Below, in pieces: positions 1 through 10,765 of a DNA stretch of 64,000 nt. Both the position numbers and the translations under genes were made by a program. The stretch's first letter is position 1. Every line of letters starts with the position of its first letter. Source of the stretch: Anadara kagoshimensis. Taxonomy: Eukaryota > Mollusca > Bivalvia > Arcoida > Arcidae. A model generated the notes under the pieces. It was not told the DNA's origin. It was given only the letters and a program-made list of their open reading frames with translations, and made no database searches. Location of the stretch: assembly GCA_021292105.1 (NCBI GenBank), contig CM037866.1, positions 226,756-290,755 on the forward strand, read 5' to 3'.

Positions 1-550
1 TGCAATCAAGTGTATTCTTTATAATGCACCATGTCACGATCTTTTAATGAGCTATTTCATATATTTGAAATTGGCGCCATATTGATACGGTCCGTTGCAA
101 AAGTTAAGGGAGGGTAATATATAATATTTCTTACTCACAATACAGAAATGTCGGGAAGCGATTAACTGAGTGTTATTTGTTCTATTTTGAAATCAAATGT
201 AACCTGTTTGCTGAATTAATACGCGCCACTCAATGAGGTATTTCATATCTTTGACATTGGCGCCATTTTGATACATTGCAAAGCTTCAATACCATTTTAG
301 TCTATTTTCCTTATGGTTAGACTGCATCTAAGGAAAGCGGTTAATTGATCGGTACACATTCTATTTGGAAATCAAATGTATCCTATATGATGCACTATTT
401 CACGTTCTATTCAATGAGCTATTTCTTATATTGGAAATTGGCGCCAGGTTGATACTGTCCGTTGCAAAAATTAGGGATCGTAAACGGAGATTATCTAATG
501 ATTGTTAGGCATTGAAGGGAAGCGGTTAATTGATTTATATTAATTCCTTT
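1..550 (+). repeat. ~180-bp satellite, segment 1
   Basis: Three diverged monomers can be read. Each carries a 'ggcgcca..ttgatac' motif (near 75, 259 and 440, so a period of about 180 bp), followed by 'gttgcaaa', a 'gaagggaagcggttaattgat' type block and 'tgaaatcaaatgtatcctat'. The same monomer reappears at 7359-7549 and 14721-15985 in the same orientation. The three segments are therefore one old array cut by two insertions. Monomers differ by many substitutions and small indels, so it is not recently homogenised. Confidence 0.85.
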
Positions 551-685
551 CACAGGATGAAATCACATCTTTAAGCATTGCATAAAGATGGCATAAAGAT
601 GGTCTTTATGCCATCTTTATGCAAGCGTAAAGATGCATAATGTCCAAAGTCCTTTATGCCACCTTTAAACCATCTTTATGCATGA
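551..685 (+). repeat. Left terminal and subterminal repeats of Element 1
   Basis: Several copies of 'gcataaagatgg' and its complement 'ccatctttatgc' lie within about 130 bp and could fold into hairpins. The segment 'gcataatgtccaaagt' here is the complement of 'actttggacattatgc' in the right end, so the inverted similarity extends past the terminal 45 bp. Confidence 0.75.
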
Positions 686-907
686 AAATATTTTATACAG
701 GTAACTGTATATTTTCATTTTTATGGTTTAGTCTCACTTAGCGATACATTTAAAAAAAAACATAAATCTCGTTTAGCATATATTTTAAAATCGCCAAATT
801 TTACCTGAGACCTGTACACCTGGAAATAGTCTATTTTCTAAATATGCATTTCATAACAATTAAAAAATTATAAATAAATGCATTTTTTAGTTTGTTTATG
901 TTCCTAT

Positions 908-946
<39 letters not shown>

Positions 947-1104
947 TATATTTATTTATCCATGTATTGATTTTATTTATTTATTTGTTTATTTATTTTC
1001 ATGTATTGATTTTATTTCTTCATTTAATTTTTCTTGCATGTCAGAATCACAATAAATTATTTATTTCGGCGAGAAACAGAAGCTGATTATTATTTTTATT
1101 ATTA

Positions 1105-1150
<46 letters not shown>

Positions 1151-1289
1151 ACCTGACAGTCATCGGAAGTTCCTCGGTAACGAAATAACGTCTCTGGGTT
1201 AAGAATTATTGACTGTTATTATCAGCAGACTACAGATTGTTACGTTATATACCATCTTTGAAATATAGCTGATCCACAGCTTCTGAGAT
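686..1289. other. AT-rich stretch with two microsatellites, no gene seen
   Basis: Contains a (TTTA)n run at about 905-1000, broken by 'catgtattga', and an (ATT)n run at about 1087-1149. The 64-codon open frame over the first run translates to low-complexity FIYL repeats and is not a gene. The remaining DNA is low-complexity and AT-rich. Confidence 0.7.
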
Positions 1290-1611
1290 AATTATTATTA
1301 GTCCACCTTGATAAAAAGTTTGTTTATTAGGCAATCCTTAGATTGAGACCCGTACCTTTCATCAACAGGAAGTGTTCTTACAATTAATATACTACTCCAA
1401 TCGTTTGATGTTGTCTTGGATTTAGAACTGATTGTGAAAAGAAAATATTATGTATACGGGAGTATGAATAGACTGATAACGGACAACGGGCGCATGACAG
1501 AATTCTATTATTTTAAAAAATAACTGTAATAAAATTTTACCACCGGTCTTTAAATTTTTAATCATTTATTCATCATTTTACCGATTATTTATTAGTGTCA
1601 AATACAAATAA

Positions 1612-1651
<40 letters not shown>

Positions 1652-1770
1652 TATCAAATTTATAGTTTTCGTTTGTTTCTTGGTCACATATTCGATCAAA
1701 GATGCATTTAAATACAATTTCTTCATGATCGGGAAAAATTGCGTTTGAAATACATTGTATGGAAATCTTG
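1290..1770 (+). repeat. Shared block S, copy in Element 1
   Basis: This stretch is similar to the reverse complement of 12291-12868 in Element 2. Matching landmarks in order are 'attagtccaccttgataaaa', 'agattgagacccgtacct', 'cctta', 'tcgtttgat', 'ttggat', 'agactgataac', a (TTTA)n run, 'gatcgggaaaa' and 'gaaatacattgt.tggaaatctt'. Similarity stops abruptly at both ends, which suggests a separate dispersed element or a module exchanged between the two large elements. No open frame of note. Confidence 0.7.
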
Positions 1771-1805
1771 GCTCTTGTCGGACTGAAAATTTTCAAAATC
1801 ATATT

Positions 1806-1854
<49 letters not shown>

Positions 1855-2097
1855 TACACTATTACATGTCACTGGTCGAAAAAAGAAAATCGTTTTCGGC
1901 AAATATTTTTATGTAGTTGGCAATAGTCTATATATGTAAATTACAAAAATAGTTAAAAATAAAATATAATAAAAGCAAATTAAAAACTGAATATGATTGC
2001 AACATTGGCTCTTAACAAGACACAGTACAGGTAAATCACTTGTGTCACTTGTTTTGTAATCAAGACATTTGTTAATTCTGTACCGGACAGAAATAAC
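1771..2097. other. AT-rich spacer with (TTTA)n, no gene seen
   Basis: Holds a (TTTA)n run at about 1807-1855 and otherwise unremarkable AT-rich sequence up to the tail of the non-LTR fragment. Confidence 0.6.
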
Positions 2098-3160
2098 AAA
2101 TAATAATAATAATGACTTTTATTCACTCTAAGTCCACCGGGGGTGGTACAAGAGGTAACACATTTCCATATTTACAATCTACGCATGCCACATAAATTAA
2201 ACATTAAATACAATACATCATACAATAACAAACAAATACAAAGGTATAATTCTTATAATATATATACAGTATAATAACTGAGAAAACTGTTAATATTCAA
2301 GTTGGGCTTCCTTCAGAAATTTAATTAGAATAAGTAGTTTCTTTCTATTTTTAGACTTAAACAATGCCGAAAATTTGTAAGTATTTGCATTTTTCCAGTA
2401 ACTAACATCAATATATTTAATACGTAAATGACTAAAATTACAACATTCAAACTTAAATGAAATTCATCACCAATTTTACCATCACAACATTTAGTACATA
2501 ATCGTTCATTTCTAGAGACATTGGTCCACCGACCTGTTTCAATAGGAAGTCTATGATTACCTGTTCTGAATTTTGTTAGGATTAGTCTTTGTGTATTTGG
2601 AAGTATATTCAGATAATTTTCTAAACAAAACTCTGTTTTAAATATTCGATAAGAAACGGTTGTTGGTGAATTAAATATATCTTGGTCCCATTTTTGAATA
2701 AATTGATCCTCAAGTTTCCTTTCAACTGCTTTAATTATCCATTGGTTGCTTAAGAATTGTCCCTGAGTGTCCCAAATGTTGCTAAAACCAAGAGAATCAA
2801 AAATAGACTCTATCTTTTCAATCCATGGCACTTTTTTCCCATCTTGGAACATTTTAAACATAAGGTTATAAAAATATAAGAAAATTTGTCTGGTTCATTT
2901 ACTATTCTACACCAAAAAGATATCATTCTTTTACGGATTATAATATTTAAAGGGAAGCGACCGAGTTCTCCATATACCATACAGTTAGGAGTAGACTTGC
3001 GTAACTTTAAAACCTTCTTACAAAATTTCAAGTGTATATTTTCTAAAATAGATATATTTTCAAATCCCCAAACTTCGCTACCGTAGGTCAAGATAGGAAC
3101 AATCATTTTATCGAATAAATTCAACTGACAAATCAGAGATAAGGTAACCAATAACTGACT
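2098..3160 (-). mobile_element. 5'-truncated non-LTR retrotransposon fragment
   Basis: On the minus strand the fragment runs from about 3160 (5' truncation) to about 2098. It ends in 'gaataaaagtc' followed by a short (ATT)n tail, as expected for a LINE whose 3' end is a microsatellite. The inner part codes for the C-terminal part of a reverse transcriptase polyprotein (see the pseudogene entry). Heavy 5' truncation is the normal result of target-primed reverse transcription. I could not define a target-site duplication. A second sequence with a similar tail design, (GAAT)n next to 'gactttattt', lies at 5936-5960 but shows no coding part. Confidence 0.75.
2290..3151 (-). pseudogene. Non-LTR reverse transcriptase C-terminal region, frameshifted
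   Basis: The first frame (3151-2810) includes 'PILTYGSEVWGF' and 'CMVYGELGRFPL', typical of the region after the catalytic core in jockey/RTE-like non-LTR reverse transcriptases of aquatic invertebrates. The second frame (2861-2325) continues with 'VPWIEKIESIF', 'LTKFRTGNHRLPIETGRW' and a C-terminal zinc-knuckle-like 'CTKCCDGKIGDEFH'. The match passes between frames at about 2865, and a second shift near 2440 is needed to reach the natural end, with a stop codon at 2290-2292. The YxDD catalytic motif and the endonuclease domain lie upstream of the truncation and are absent. Enzyme function is impossible. Family placement is from remembered motif patterns, not a search. Confidence 0.8.
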
Positions 3161-3365
3161 GATAAGTTGACTGATAGTTGATTGATTCTAAAACTGCTGG
3201 ACTAGTTGTATTGTCGGCTGCTTTTGGTGATTTAAAGAAAATGAAGATTTCAACAGCAGAATTGCCTCGCGCTGCTTTTTGAAAGCAAGTGTGCTAGTTT
3301 CTTTTGTTTTGTGATGTTTAATTAATGTTCTAGTTACTCTGTTTCCTCCATTATCCTAGAACTCC

Positions 3366-3415
<50 letters not shown>

Positions 3416-4530
3416 AGGAATGATACTTGGGATGATTTGTGGCCTACTGAAATTAAAGATACACTGATGGCATTCAAACGCATTATTTAATTCAACTAAT
3501 TTAATAACCATGTTTCTTTGACATAGGCCTCATGATCAGATACCTATTGGTCTAAAGCGTGCGTTGACGGACCTTTCAACGCTTATATTTGAATCCCAAT
3601 CAGCTGCCAATCAGACTAATCCTAGTGTGAAAATGTTTGCTTGCCGAAAAAAAGTTGTTTACTTGATTAAACTATCCTAGAACTGGCCGTGTCAACATAA
3701 CTGACAAAATCTTGACCTCGTAAATTTTCTGTCGATCATAGCGTCTCTGCTAAGGTTTGCATCAAACTGCATGGGACAGGGACTAGTGTCAGTTCGCTCG
3801 GGTTTTACATTTTCGACCATTCTAGAACTCACGAATAAGTGAAGGCATGGGACTTTTTATCTCCAGAAACGTATTAAATGGTGTTTGCCGAACAAAATAA
3901 GTTATTTTCAAGGCTAAGAATATCGTCAGGTCTACGAGAGAGAGAAGAGAGAGAGAGAGAGAGGTTACAGTGCTGTAAACATTCATAAACTTTATTATCA
4001 AATTATCCAGTCACATCTTAAAATATCGCCAGGTCTGAAAGAGAGAGGAGAATGAGTGTGTGAGAGAGAGAGAGGGGGGGGGGTCGGTTTAGTGTCGTAA
4101 ACTTTTTTCAATTATTAAAATATTGAAATGGTATATGACGTTTTTACTGCTATCTCTGTATGATTGGTCGATTGATTAAATAGGTAAAAAGTCCCAGTCA
4201 AGAATATTTTACTTACATCGTTAAGTCACCAGCTTCATGGGAAAGACGCAGAATTGACTTGACACGGGAACTTGGTTTTTGAGGTCTCATCCAAAAGACC
4301 AGTGTCTTTCATTTCTAAATGTCGGCTTTGAAAAAAGTACAGTCATTACTCATCTCTTAGTCAGAACCGTTCCGGGATCGAAATGATAATAACAATTATC
4401 TTAAACCGAAGAAATAAATCACACAAAATGCATTTTTTGGTGAGTTGAAATATCAGGTTGTCTGCATATCATTATACCTGCCTGATCTATTTTAATCTTT
4501 TGCATATCGCAAAAATATTAATCGTTGACA
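3161..4530. other. Low-copy AT-rich stretch with GA microsatellites and faint internal duplication
   Basis: (GA)n runs lie at about 3369-3414, 3936-3963 and 4041-4072. The motif 'aatatcg(t/c)caggtct' followed by GA repeats occurs at about 3919 and 4023. Variants of 'atcctagaact' occur near 3354, 3674 and 3821, so the stretch may be an old degenerate tandem duplication. No credible coding region is seen. Confidence 0.5.
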
Positions 4531-4545
4531 TCCTTAGTTGAATGC

Positions 4546-4659
4546 CATAAGCGCAACGCACAGGCAAAATTTCTGCACCTTCGCCTATAGCTGGCGACGT
4601 CTCGATATAAGTGAAATATTCTTGACTGGGACGTAAAACACCATTACTCACTCACTCAC
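4546..4659 (+). mobile_element. 5'-truncated SINE/LINE tail with 15-bp target duplication
   Basis: The 114-bp insert is flanked by identical 15-mers 'tccttagttgaatgc' at 4531-4545 and 4660-4674. It contains 'ggcgacgtctcgatataagt', 'attcttgactgggacgtaaa' and an (ACTC)n tail. I remember this 'gggacgt(t/a)aaacac' 3' end plus short tandem tail as common to bivalve SINEs and their LINE partners. The tRNA-derived head is missing. The long duplication and the tail show retroposition. Confidence 0.8.
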
Positions 4660-4672
4660 TCCTTAGTTGAAT

Positions 4673-4674
<2 letters not shown>

Positions 4675-4723
<49 letters not shown>

Positions 4724-5336
4724 GACACGCGCAAACACACACACACACAACACACACACACTCTCTCTCTCTCCAGATTGACAAATAGGCAAGTAGACAG
4801 GTCAACAAGATGGTAATTCAAAAGTTCAACAAATCAATAAGTTGACAAGCCGACAACTAAAATAAAATGTCCAAGTCCATTCGTTTTTTTAAATAAAATC
4901 TGTGTGTGTGTGTGTGTGTGCTGTTTTTGAGTGTACTGTCTATCAAACTGCCTGATGCACGTTTATTCCTGTTGGTTATTATCAGCCTCCCGACTGCTCG
5001 AAGAAAGTGGTTGAAATCAAAGATGTTTTATGGTTAAAAAGATATTTTTCAAATTGCATAATTTTTTCAAATTGGGTTGTCACAGGTGTTTTTTGAAAAC
5101 AGTTTGTAATAAAAAAAAACTTCAAACTGTGTTGAGCTGAACCATCTTTTGATGCGATTTGCTATAAAGTTTTCTCTGACTTAAGTAATGGGTGAAGTTG
5201 AGACCAAGTAAAATGCAAGAATGTATTTTCATTGTAGGCATATGCAATTTCTGTGTTAATCCACAAACAATTTTCGACAAAAGGTATTTTCGGAAGCAGA
5301 AGAGCATATACTACCATTTATTTAAAAAATTTAAGC

Positions 5337-5376
<40 letters not shown>

Positions 5377-5465
5377 TTATCCATTATACATGCAGAAAAA
5401 AACAATTAGATAAGAAATCCCAAAATATGACCTCTCTGATTTGGTGATTCAGATACAATGTATCG
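4675..5465. other. Microsatellite-rich spacer, no gene seen
   Basis: (CA)n at about 4672-4719 and 4735-4761, (CT)n at about 4760-4772, (TG)n at about 4902-4920 and (CT)n at about 5341-5371. The small open frames here are low-complexity and overlap each other on both strands. Confidence 0.6.
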
Positions 5466-5588
5466 TAGTCCGACTAATCAGTCCACTAAACCCCCATTTT
5501 AATTTTTTGACTTGTTGGTGGTTAGGGTTAGGGTTACCAACATGTCAAAAATTAAAATGGGGGTCTAGTGGACTGATTAGTCGGACTA
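5466..5588. mobile_element. 123-bp foldback MITE with 9-bp target duplication
   Basis: The element starts TAGTCCGACTAATCAGTCCA and ends with its complement. The arms are about 53 bp with only two mismatches and one indel, around a short loop holding two 'ttaggg' units. It is flanked on both sides by 'aatgtatcg' (5457-5465 and 5589-5597). A 9-bp duplication fits the Mutator-like (MULE) superfamily; hAT elements usually give 8 bp. It has no coding capacity. The near-perfect arms suggest a fairly recent insertion. Confidence 0.85.
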
Positions 5589-5959
5589 AATGTATCGCAC
5601 ATATCAACATTTGTTGCCATTTGTCTAGCGGCTTAATCAACGTTTCACGTTACCTGACTTTAGTAATAACATCATTTTTTTTTAAATTTCACTTAGTTCC
5701 GAGTAATCAGGTAACAGTGTCTTTCAAATGATCATCGTTTCTAGCTAAATTCTTTTTAAATACAAGTTTATTTCTTCTGTTTTTGAATTCTTGTCTTTCA
5801 TCTGACGCCAAATAAATAATCATTTGAATTTTATTTCGTTTTAAATAAAAAAGAAACAATAATAAAAATTTAAAAATATTTTGAAACAAGTACGTCGATC
5901 ATCGTTAAATGTTGCTGGTTCAACCTCAAAGTTTAGAATGAATGAATGAATGAATGACT

Positions 5960-6006
<47 letters not shown>

Positions 6007-6748
6007 CATAATTATTAATCTCAATCACATAAAATTATAGAAGTATTAATTTAATAAAAAAAACTAGTGTGAGTACTGGTAATTCATAGATAAATATAGG
6101 TAATTAATCTGTTAATGAGGTTAACACCATGCAGGTACATTTTCCTCGTAGAATATACTACCGTCCGGTTCAATTGGTTGGAATTTGCTTATGTTATCAA
6201 CCAGTTACCTTATATGTTGATAAGGCATGCAGATTATCATTATAAAAAGCATTTTCTCTCTCTCATCACCATCACTTGTGTAATATTATTTTCTAATTTT
6301 GTTTAACGTAAGTTACATTTTACAATTAGTCACTCACAGAATTTAATGCACATTCAACAAATAAAGTGAATTAAAGCTCTCAGATACCGTACTTTAATTA
6401 ATGACTTATTAGTTTAAGATTAAAAAACCCAGAATATTACATTTTCATATTGAAAAATTTAAGTGATTAATAAATAAATAAATAAATAAATTAAAAAAAT
6501 TGAAATGGATTTAAGATAGTGTCTCCTTTCTTTTTGTAACAGATAATAATAATAATAATAATAATAATTATTATTATTATTATTATTATTATATTTATTT
6601 TAAATAAGATATTTAACAAATGGAGTAAAATGACATATATGCATATATTTTTAAATTATTATCTAAAACATGAAAGTTTTAGAGCTGGTCACGTGATCAC
6701 ATATCCTTATAGCTAACTTATATCTAAATTATAAACTTCTGAATCATA
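5589..6748. other. AT-rich spacer with microsatellites, no gene seen
   Basis: Contains (GAAT)n at about 5936-5956 joined to 'gactttattt' and (TTTA)n to about 6005, a layout like the 3' tail of the non-LTR fragment at 2098. It also has (AAT)n running into (ATT)n at about 6544-6591, which is a perfect hairpin-forming tract. No supported gene. Confidence 0.55.
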
Positions 6749-6839
6749 TCCTCCGTGGCCTAATGGATAAGGACGAAGGGTCAGATAAAAATGTATAGTC
6801 TGGGAACCTAAGGGTCGCGAGTTCCAGTCCCGCTGAGGA
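6749..6839 (+). pseudogene. tRNA-like sequence with Arg-type A box (SINE head or tRNA pseudogene)
   Basis: The acceptor arms 'tcctccg' and 'ctgagga' pair at six of seven positions. 'tggcctaatggataagg' is a near-ideal A box/D arm of the arginine tRNA type. 'gcgag-ttccagt-cccgc' forms a T arm with one mismatch, and its loop departs from TTCGANT. The segment between the arms is about 15-20 nt too long and lacks a clean anticodon stem, so an intron, an insertion or a SINE head are all possible. A functional tRNA is unlikely. Confidence 0.6.
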
Positions 6840-7165
6840 CAAATTATGTAAGAAGGTCAAATTAATATTCATATCAAGACAAGCAATATAGTAAAATGAA
6901 TTGAAGGGGAAACATGCAAATAAATAAATAATAATTAAATATAATAAAATAAAAGATAAAACATAGAATTCATACATTAATAGCTGAATAAAAATTATTA
7001 AAAAATAAATAATTTTTTTTAGTGAAATATTGCAAGAATAATTTTGATTTTTTTTGAATTATCTTTAACTTCATATTTATATAATTTGAAAATTTTACTC
7101 TGAATTATATATATATATATATTTAATCGTACAAAAAAAAAACCATTCTAAATCTGAATTTAACA
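6840..7165. other. AT-rich spacer, no gene seen
   Basis: Low-complexity AAAT/ATTT-rich sequence with an (AT)n run near 7108-7122. It could be the body of a SINE headed by the tRNA-like sequence, but no tail or target duplication is visible. Confidence 0.5.
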
Positions 7166-7358
7166 TAAAGATGCATAAAGATTGCGTAAAGATGGCATAA
7201 AGAACTTTGGACATTATGCATCTTTATGCATATGCATAAAGATGGCATAAAGATTGGATAAAGACGGCATAAAGACTGCATAAAGACATCTTTATGCCAC
7301 CATTATGCCATCTTTACACCATCTTTATGCATGCATAAAGATGCGATTTCGTGCTGTG
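7166..7358 (-). repeat. Right terminal and subterminal repeats of Element 1
   Basis: At least ten partial copies of 'gcataaagatgg' or its complement occur, ending in 'gcgatttcgtgctgtg'. This is the inverted counterpart of 551-685. The dense alternating orientation could form several competing hairpins. Confidence 0.75.
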
Positions 7359-7549
7359 TTTCTCTTAAACCAAATGCTTCCTATATGATAGATTAGATCA
7401 CACTTTATTCAATAAGCTGTTTTATAGAGATGGCATTTGCGCCATTTTGAAATGGCCGAATCCAAACCTTAAGGATCATTATACAAGATTTTCTTATTGA
7501 TTATACTGCATCGAAGGGAAGCGGTTAAAACGGATTGGTACACATTCTA
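7359..7549 (+). repeat. ~180-bp satellite, segment 2
   Basis: One monomer remains between the two large elements, from 'tctcttaaaccaaatgcttc' to 'ggtacacattcta'. Its left edge carries the TTT duplication of Element 1 and its right edge the TA duplication of Element 2. Confidence 0.85.
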
Positions 7550-8030
7550 CAGTACCGACCAGTCACAACATAACATTAAGTTAACTTGAAGCAGTCAGAA
7601 TCTCTGGTCAGGATCTCTGTTCCAGGAAAATTGACCAGAGATTTGAACAGCTATACGTTAACTTAAACATGTTCTACGACTGCTTTCTAGGACGAAATCA
7701 GTTTTCTAATCTCTGCCTGACCAGTCATATTCTCTGTTCTTATGACCAGAGATGTCACGTTCAAATCTCTGCTTTTGGCCAAAACCAGTCAAATTTCTGT
7801 TCTAGAAAAATCTCTGCTTTTCGGGACAAGAATTTTCTAAGTTTTGCCGTGGGAAAATCTCTGCTATTTTTCTGAATTCTGTTCTATCTAAATCTCTGGT
7901 TTTTTCTAAATCCTGTCCTGTCCTAGGAAAATCTCTGCTTTTTTCTAAATCGTGTCCTGTCCTAGGAAAATCTCTGCTACTTTTCTAAATTCTGTCCTGG
8001 AAAAATCTCTGCTTTAGCGCATGCGTGGTT
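7550..8030 (+). repeat. Left terminal/subterminal repeat of Element 2
   Basis: After the terminal 37 bp come repeated modules built on 'aatctctgct', 'ttctaaat' and 'gtcctag(g)aaaa', ending near a 'gcgcatgcgtgg' motif at about 8018. The same words occur complemented in the right end (aggacaggatttagaacag, agcatgcgcgg), so this is a complex subterminal inverted repeat rather than a simple one. Confidence 0.75.
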
Positions 8031-8132
8031 AATGTTCGACACGACAGAAATAGTTTATCGTACTGCGTGATCCTGTATTATCACATATTTATGTTATATT
8101 TTATACAACAGGACAACATGTTAATGTTTTGT

Positions 8133-8165
<33 letters not shown>

Positions 8166-8550
8166 GTATTTATTTTCATTACAAATGTATAAACCTAATA
8201 TGCCAAGGACGTGTGTTTATGTTATTCAGATATCACTAGAAAATCTTTATAACCAAGATAACAATCGTTGAAAAAAACATATCAGGTTAGAAGTTAATTG
8301 CGATAATTGGATTATTGAAGTTGTCAGTCCTGATCCGTGAAATGGTCACGGTCACGGTTTATTAGTTAGGAAGTTTAGAATAAACAAGATGAGTGAGGTG
8401 AACTAAATTTATTATTAATTTTCGTTTAATGGATATATCAATGACAAAATTATTTCTAAAGTGTGAATTCCAAATAGTATGGCGTTGGTTTGGAGAAAAT
8501 CGACCAAGTTGATTTTGCAGAGAGACATGATACCGCAATGAACTTCTGTG

Positions 8551-8605
<55 letters not shown>

Positions 8606-8818
8606 CACAGATTATAATAGAAAATGTTTTTAATCTTACAATCACTGTTTGGGCATTAAAAAGTTCAAATTAGTTCTGAAGCTCATTATTCACTTTTTAC
8701 ATTTTTTATTATCGACATGAAATACGGTTTTGTTATTTAGAGATTTCTTATCGATACATAATCCATCTAAAATACACGTTATTGATTAAAGACACTTTAA
8801 TTATCTTGTTTTTTTATT

Positions 8819-8850
<32 letters not shown>

Positions 8851-9260
8851 ATTCTATTCTTTCTTATTTTGAGAGGAGTTTCCAGTCTACTTGTTTACTT
8901 GAATGAAGTTGCTAAGATAACGTTTTTATCAAACCGTGTACGGGTACATTAAACAGTTGAGAGAAATTCTAGAATAATCCCAGATGTCCATCGATTATGT
9001 GTTGTTTTTGCTATGTACATGTTTCAAAACGAGTACGATTTCGAGTACTTATCATCACACACCCCTGTCGTATGGATACATGAAGTTATGTTGAAATATT
9101 TATAGATAACGATTCCGTTTCAATCTTTTATAATTGTGAAGCAATTGCGATAAGTTTGACTTGCTGAGACTGACACTACTGGCCATAGCTCAGGATCTTC
9201 GGATTCAGCCCCGTAGCAGCCCATTTGAAAGGGGGAGGCAAATCAAAGGGTGAATTGAAT
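8031..9260. other. Interior of Element 2, no gene seen
   Basis: (TTTA)n at about 8134-8165, (GA)n at about 8554-8601 and (ATT)n at about 8815-8845 in AT-rich DNA. No coding region is supported. Confidence 0.55.
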
Positions 9261-9803
9261 GTGCGCCGCATGCGCACACTCGCTAGGGGGGGGGTCTGGG
9301 GGCATGCTCCCCCTGGAGAATTTTATAAATTGATGTCAAAATATGCAATTTCCTGAATCCTGTTACCTGTCTGTAGAAACCACTACTATAGGCTTTTCGC
9401 CTCTCTGGTCCATTTTAATGAAGTTCTTTAGACTAGTTTCTGTTCTATGAAATCATGATTTAATCCTGAGAATTAAAAAAATGTCATTCAGTACTTCAGA
9501 AATTGTTGATAACATATTCACTCAAGAAAGACACGCTTAATGAAACCAAAACTATTTTTAGAATTTATCGGCATGTGTATTTTTAAATTGCAACAGATTT
9601 TGAAATTATTTTGTGTGCTGGAGCGCACACACGCTAGGGGTCCGGGGCATGAATTGAAGTCAGAATACGCAATTTCCTGAATTCTGAGAATAAATATATA
9701 TCATTCAGTAATTCAGCTACATGTACATTCAATAAGTTACAAACTATTTTCGAATTTATTGGCAAGTGTTTGTTAATTTGCACCATTGAAATTAGTTATT
9801 TTG
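9261..9803 (+). repeat. Two-copy direct duplication
   Basis: Copy 1 (about 9261-9613) and copy 2 (about 9614-9803) share, in order, 'cgcacac(t)cgctaggg', 'ggggcatg', 'aatttcctgaat(c/t)ctg', 'tcattcagta(c/a)ttcag', 'aaactatttt' and 'aattatttt' type blocks. Copy 2 is shorter through internal deletions. Copy 1 carries a G-rich tract near 9285-9300. Confidence 0.6.
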
Positions 9804-10765
9804 ACAATATTTTGCACAGTGTGACATAGTGAGTGATGTGTAAAAGATTAAAAATTAGGCTTAATTATTGCGTGCTTTATTTTTTAGATTGGTTTAGACA
9901 AACTTACTGTATCGTACTCATTGGCGCCGAAGGCACCGCGCTCATGGACATCTTTATTACCCAACATTATGTTCTCAGGACTATCATACAGACTTTATAA
10001 AAATTGGTCAAAAAAGTGGGGGCGCCCCCTTGCCCCCCCCCCCCCCCATCTCCTTCGGGCCTGGAATACATCACTGGATATTAAATTGGCTATTCTAGGT
10101 GACCCGAATATCTTATCAATTTCCATAGATTGCAAATGTTTCACTTTGTTGAACATTGGGTTCATCCATATAGGGATGGTGTAGGTTATGTCAATCTGAA
10201 AAAAGCCATTATTAGGTCCCACACTGGCTCAAATATTGTTGTAATACAATTTTTATATACCAGAAGTCGCTTCATCAACTAGCAGTACTGTAACCACACC
10301 AGGGGAACCATTATGTCAAACAGTCCTGTGTCCGTCCAAAGTCGGGGAGTTTTATAATCAGTGGCCCCATTATTTATTATTGTTGTGTCTTGTTTACTTG
10401 TTCTTTCTTTTGTTTCGTGTTCTTGATTGCATTAGTTGTCGCCAAGTACAAGTTTGTCAGCTAAAAACTGTTGTCTTCTATTTAAGATTCACATTTCCTG
10501 GCAATTTCATTAATAGCCTATGTATTCGGGGTATTCAAATGTCTCAATTTTCTAACAAGACCCCTGTTGGTTGCTTTAGGAACTATTGCTGAATCATGGG
10601 TAAATTCTGAGAAAATTACTGGAACATCCCCTCCCCCGCAGCAAGAACCCGGTCAGATTGAAGTCAATATATATTATCACATTTGCTGTTTAAGAAAATA
10701 TTGTCGTGCCGTCGACTTGAGATTTGATTACGCTTCCGTGTGTAGTTAGAATGTGTATGTTTAAC
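9804..10765. other. Interior of Element 2, no gene seen
   Basis: Includes a GC-rich patch with a long C run at about 10018-10047 within 'gtgggggcgcccccttg'. Small open frames overlap on both strands and show no recognisable domain. Confidence 0.5.

Larger units (their letters stand above)
551..7358. mobile_element. Element 1: 6.8-kb inverted-repeat DNA element, CACAG ends, TTT duplication
   Basis: The left end reads CACAGGATGAAATCACATCT. The reverse complement of the right end reads CACAGCACGAAATCGCATCT, and similarity continues for about 45 bp into 'gcataaagatgg' repeats. The element sits inside a satellite monomer: the left flank '..attccttt' and right flank 'tttctcttaaacc' rebuild the uninterrupted monomer seen at about 15952-15975 if TTT (548-550 and 7359-7361) is a 3-bp target duplication. 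Short motifs repeated in both orientations just inside the ends are typical of CACTA/EnSpm-type elements, and 3-bp duplications are also known for PIF/Harbinger. No transposase-like reading frame is visible, so it is non-autonomous or decayed. It carries nested insertions: a non-LTR fragment, a SINE tail and a 123-bp MITE. The superfamily assignment is inference. Confidence 0.75.

Noticed and set aside
892-1086. Hydrophobic FIYL-repeat membrane peptide
   Set aside because: It is a translated (TTTA)n microsatellite.
5519-5536. Interstitial telomere from the 'ttaggg' units
   Set aside because: There are only two to three units, and they form the loop of a foldback MITE, so no telomere array is present.
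9921-10222. Overlapping open frames around the C-rich tract
   Set aside because: Opposite-strand frames of similar length over a GC-skewed low-complexity patch, with no domain.
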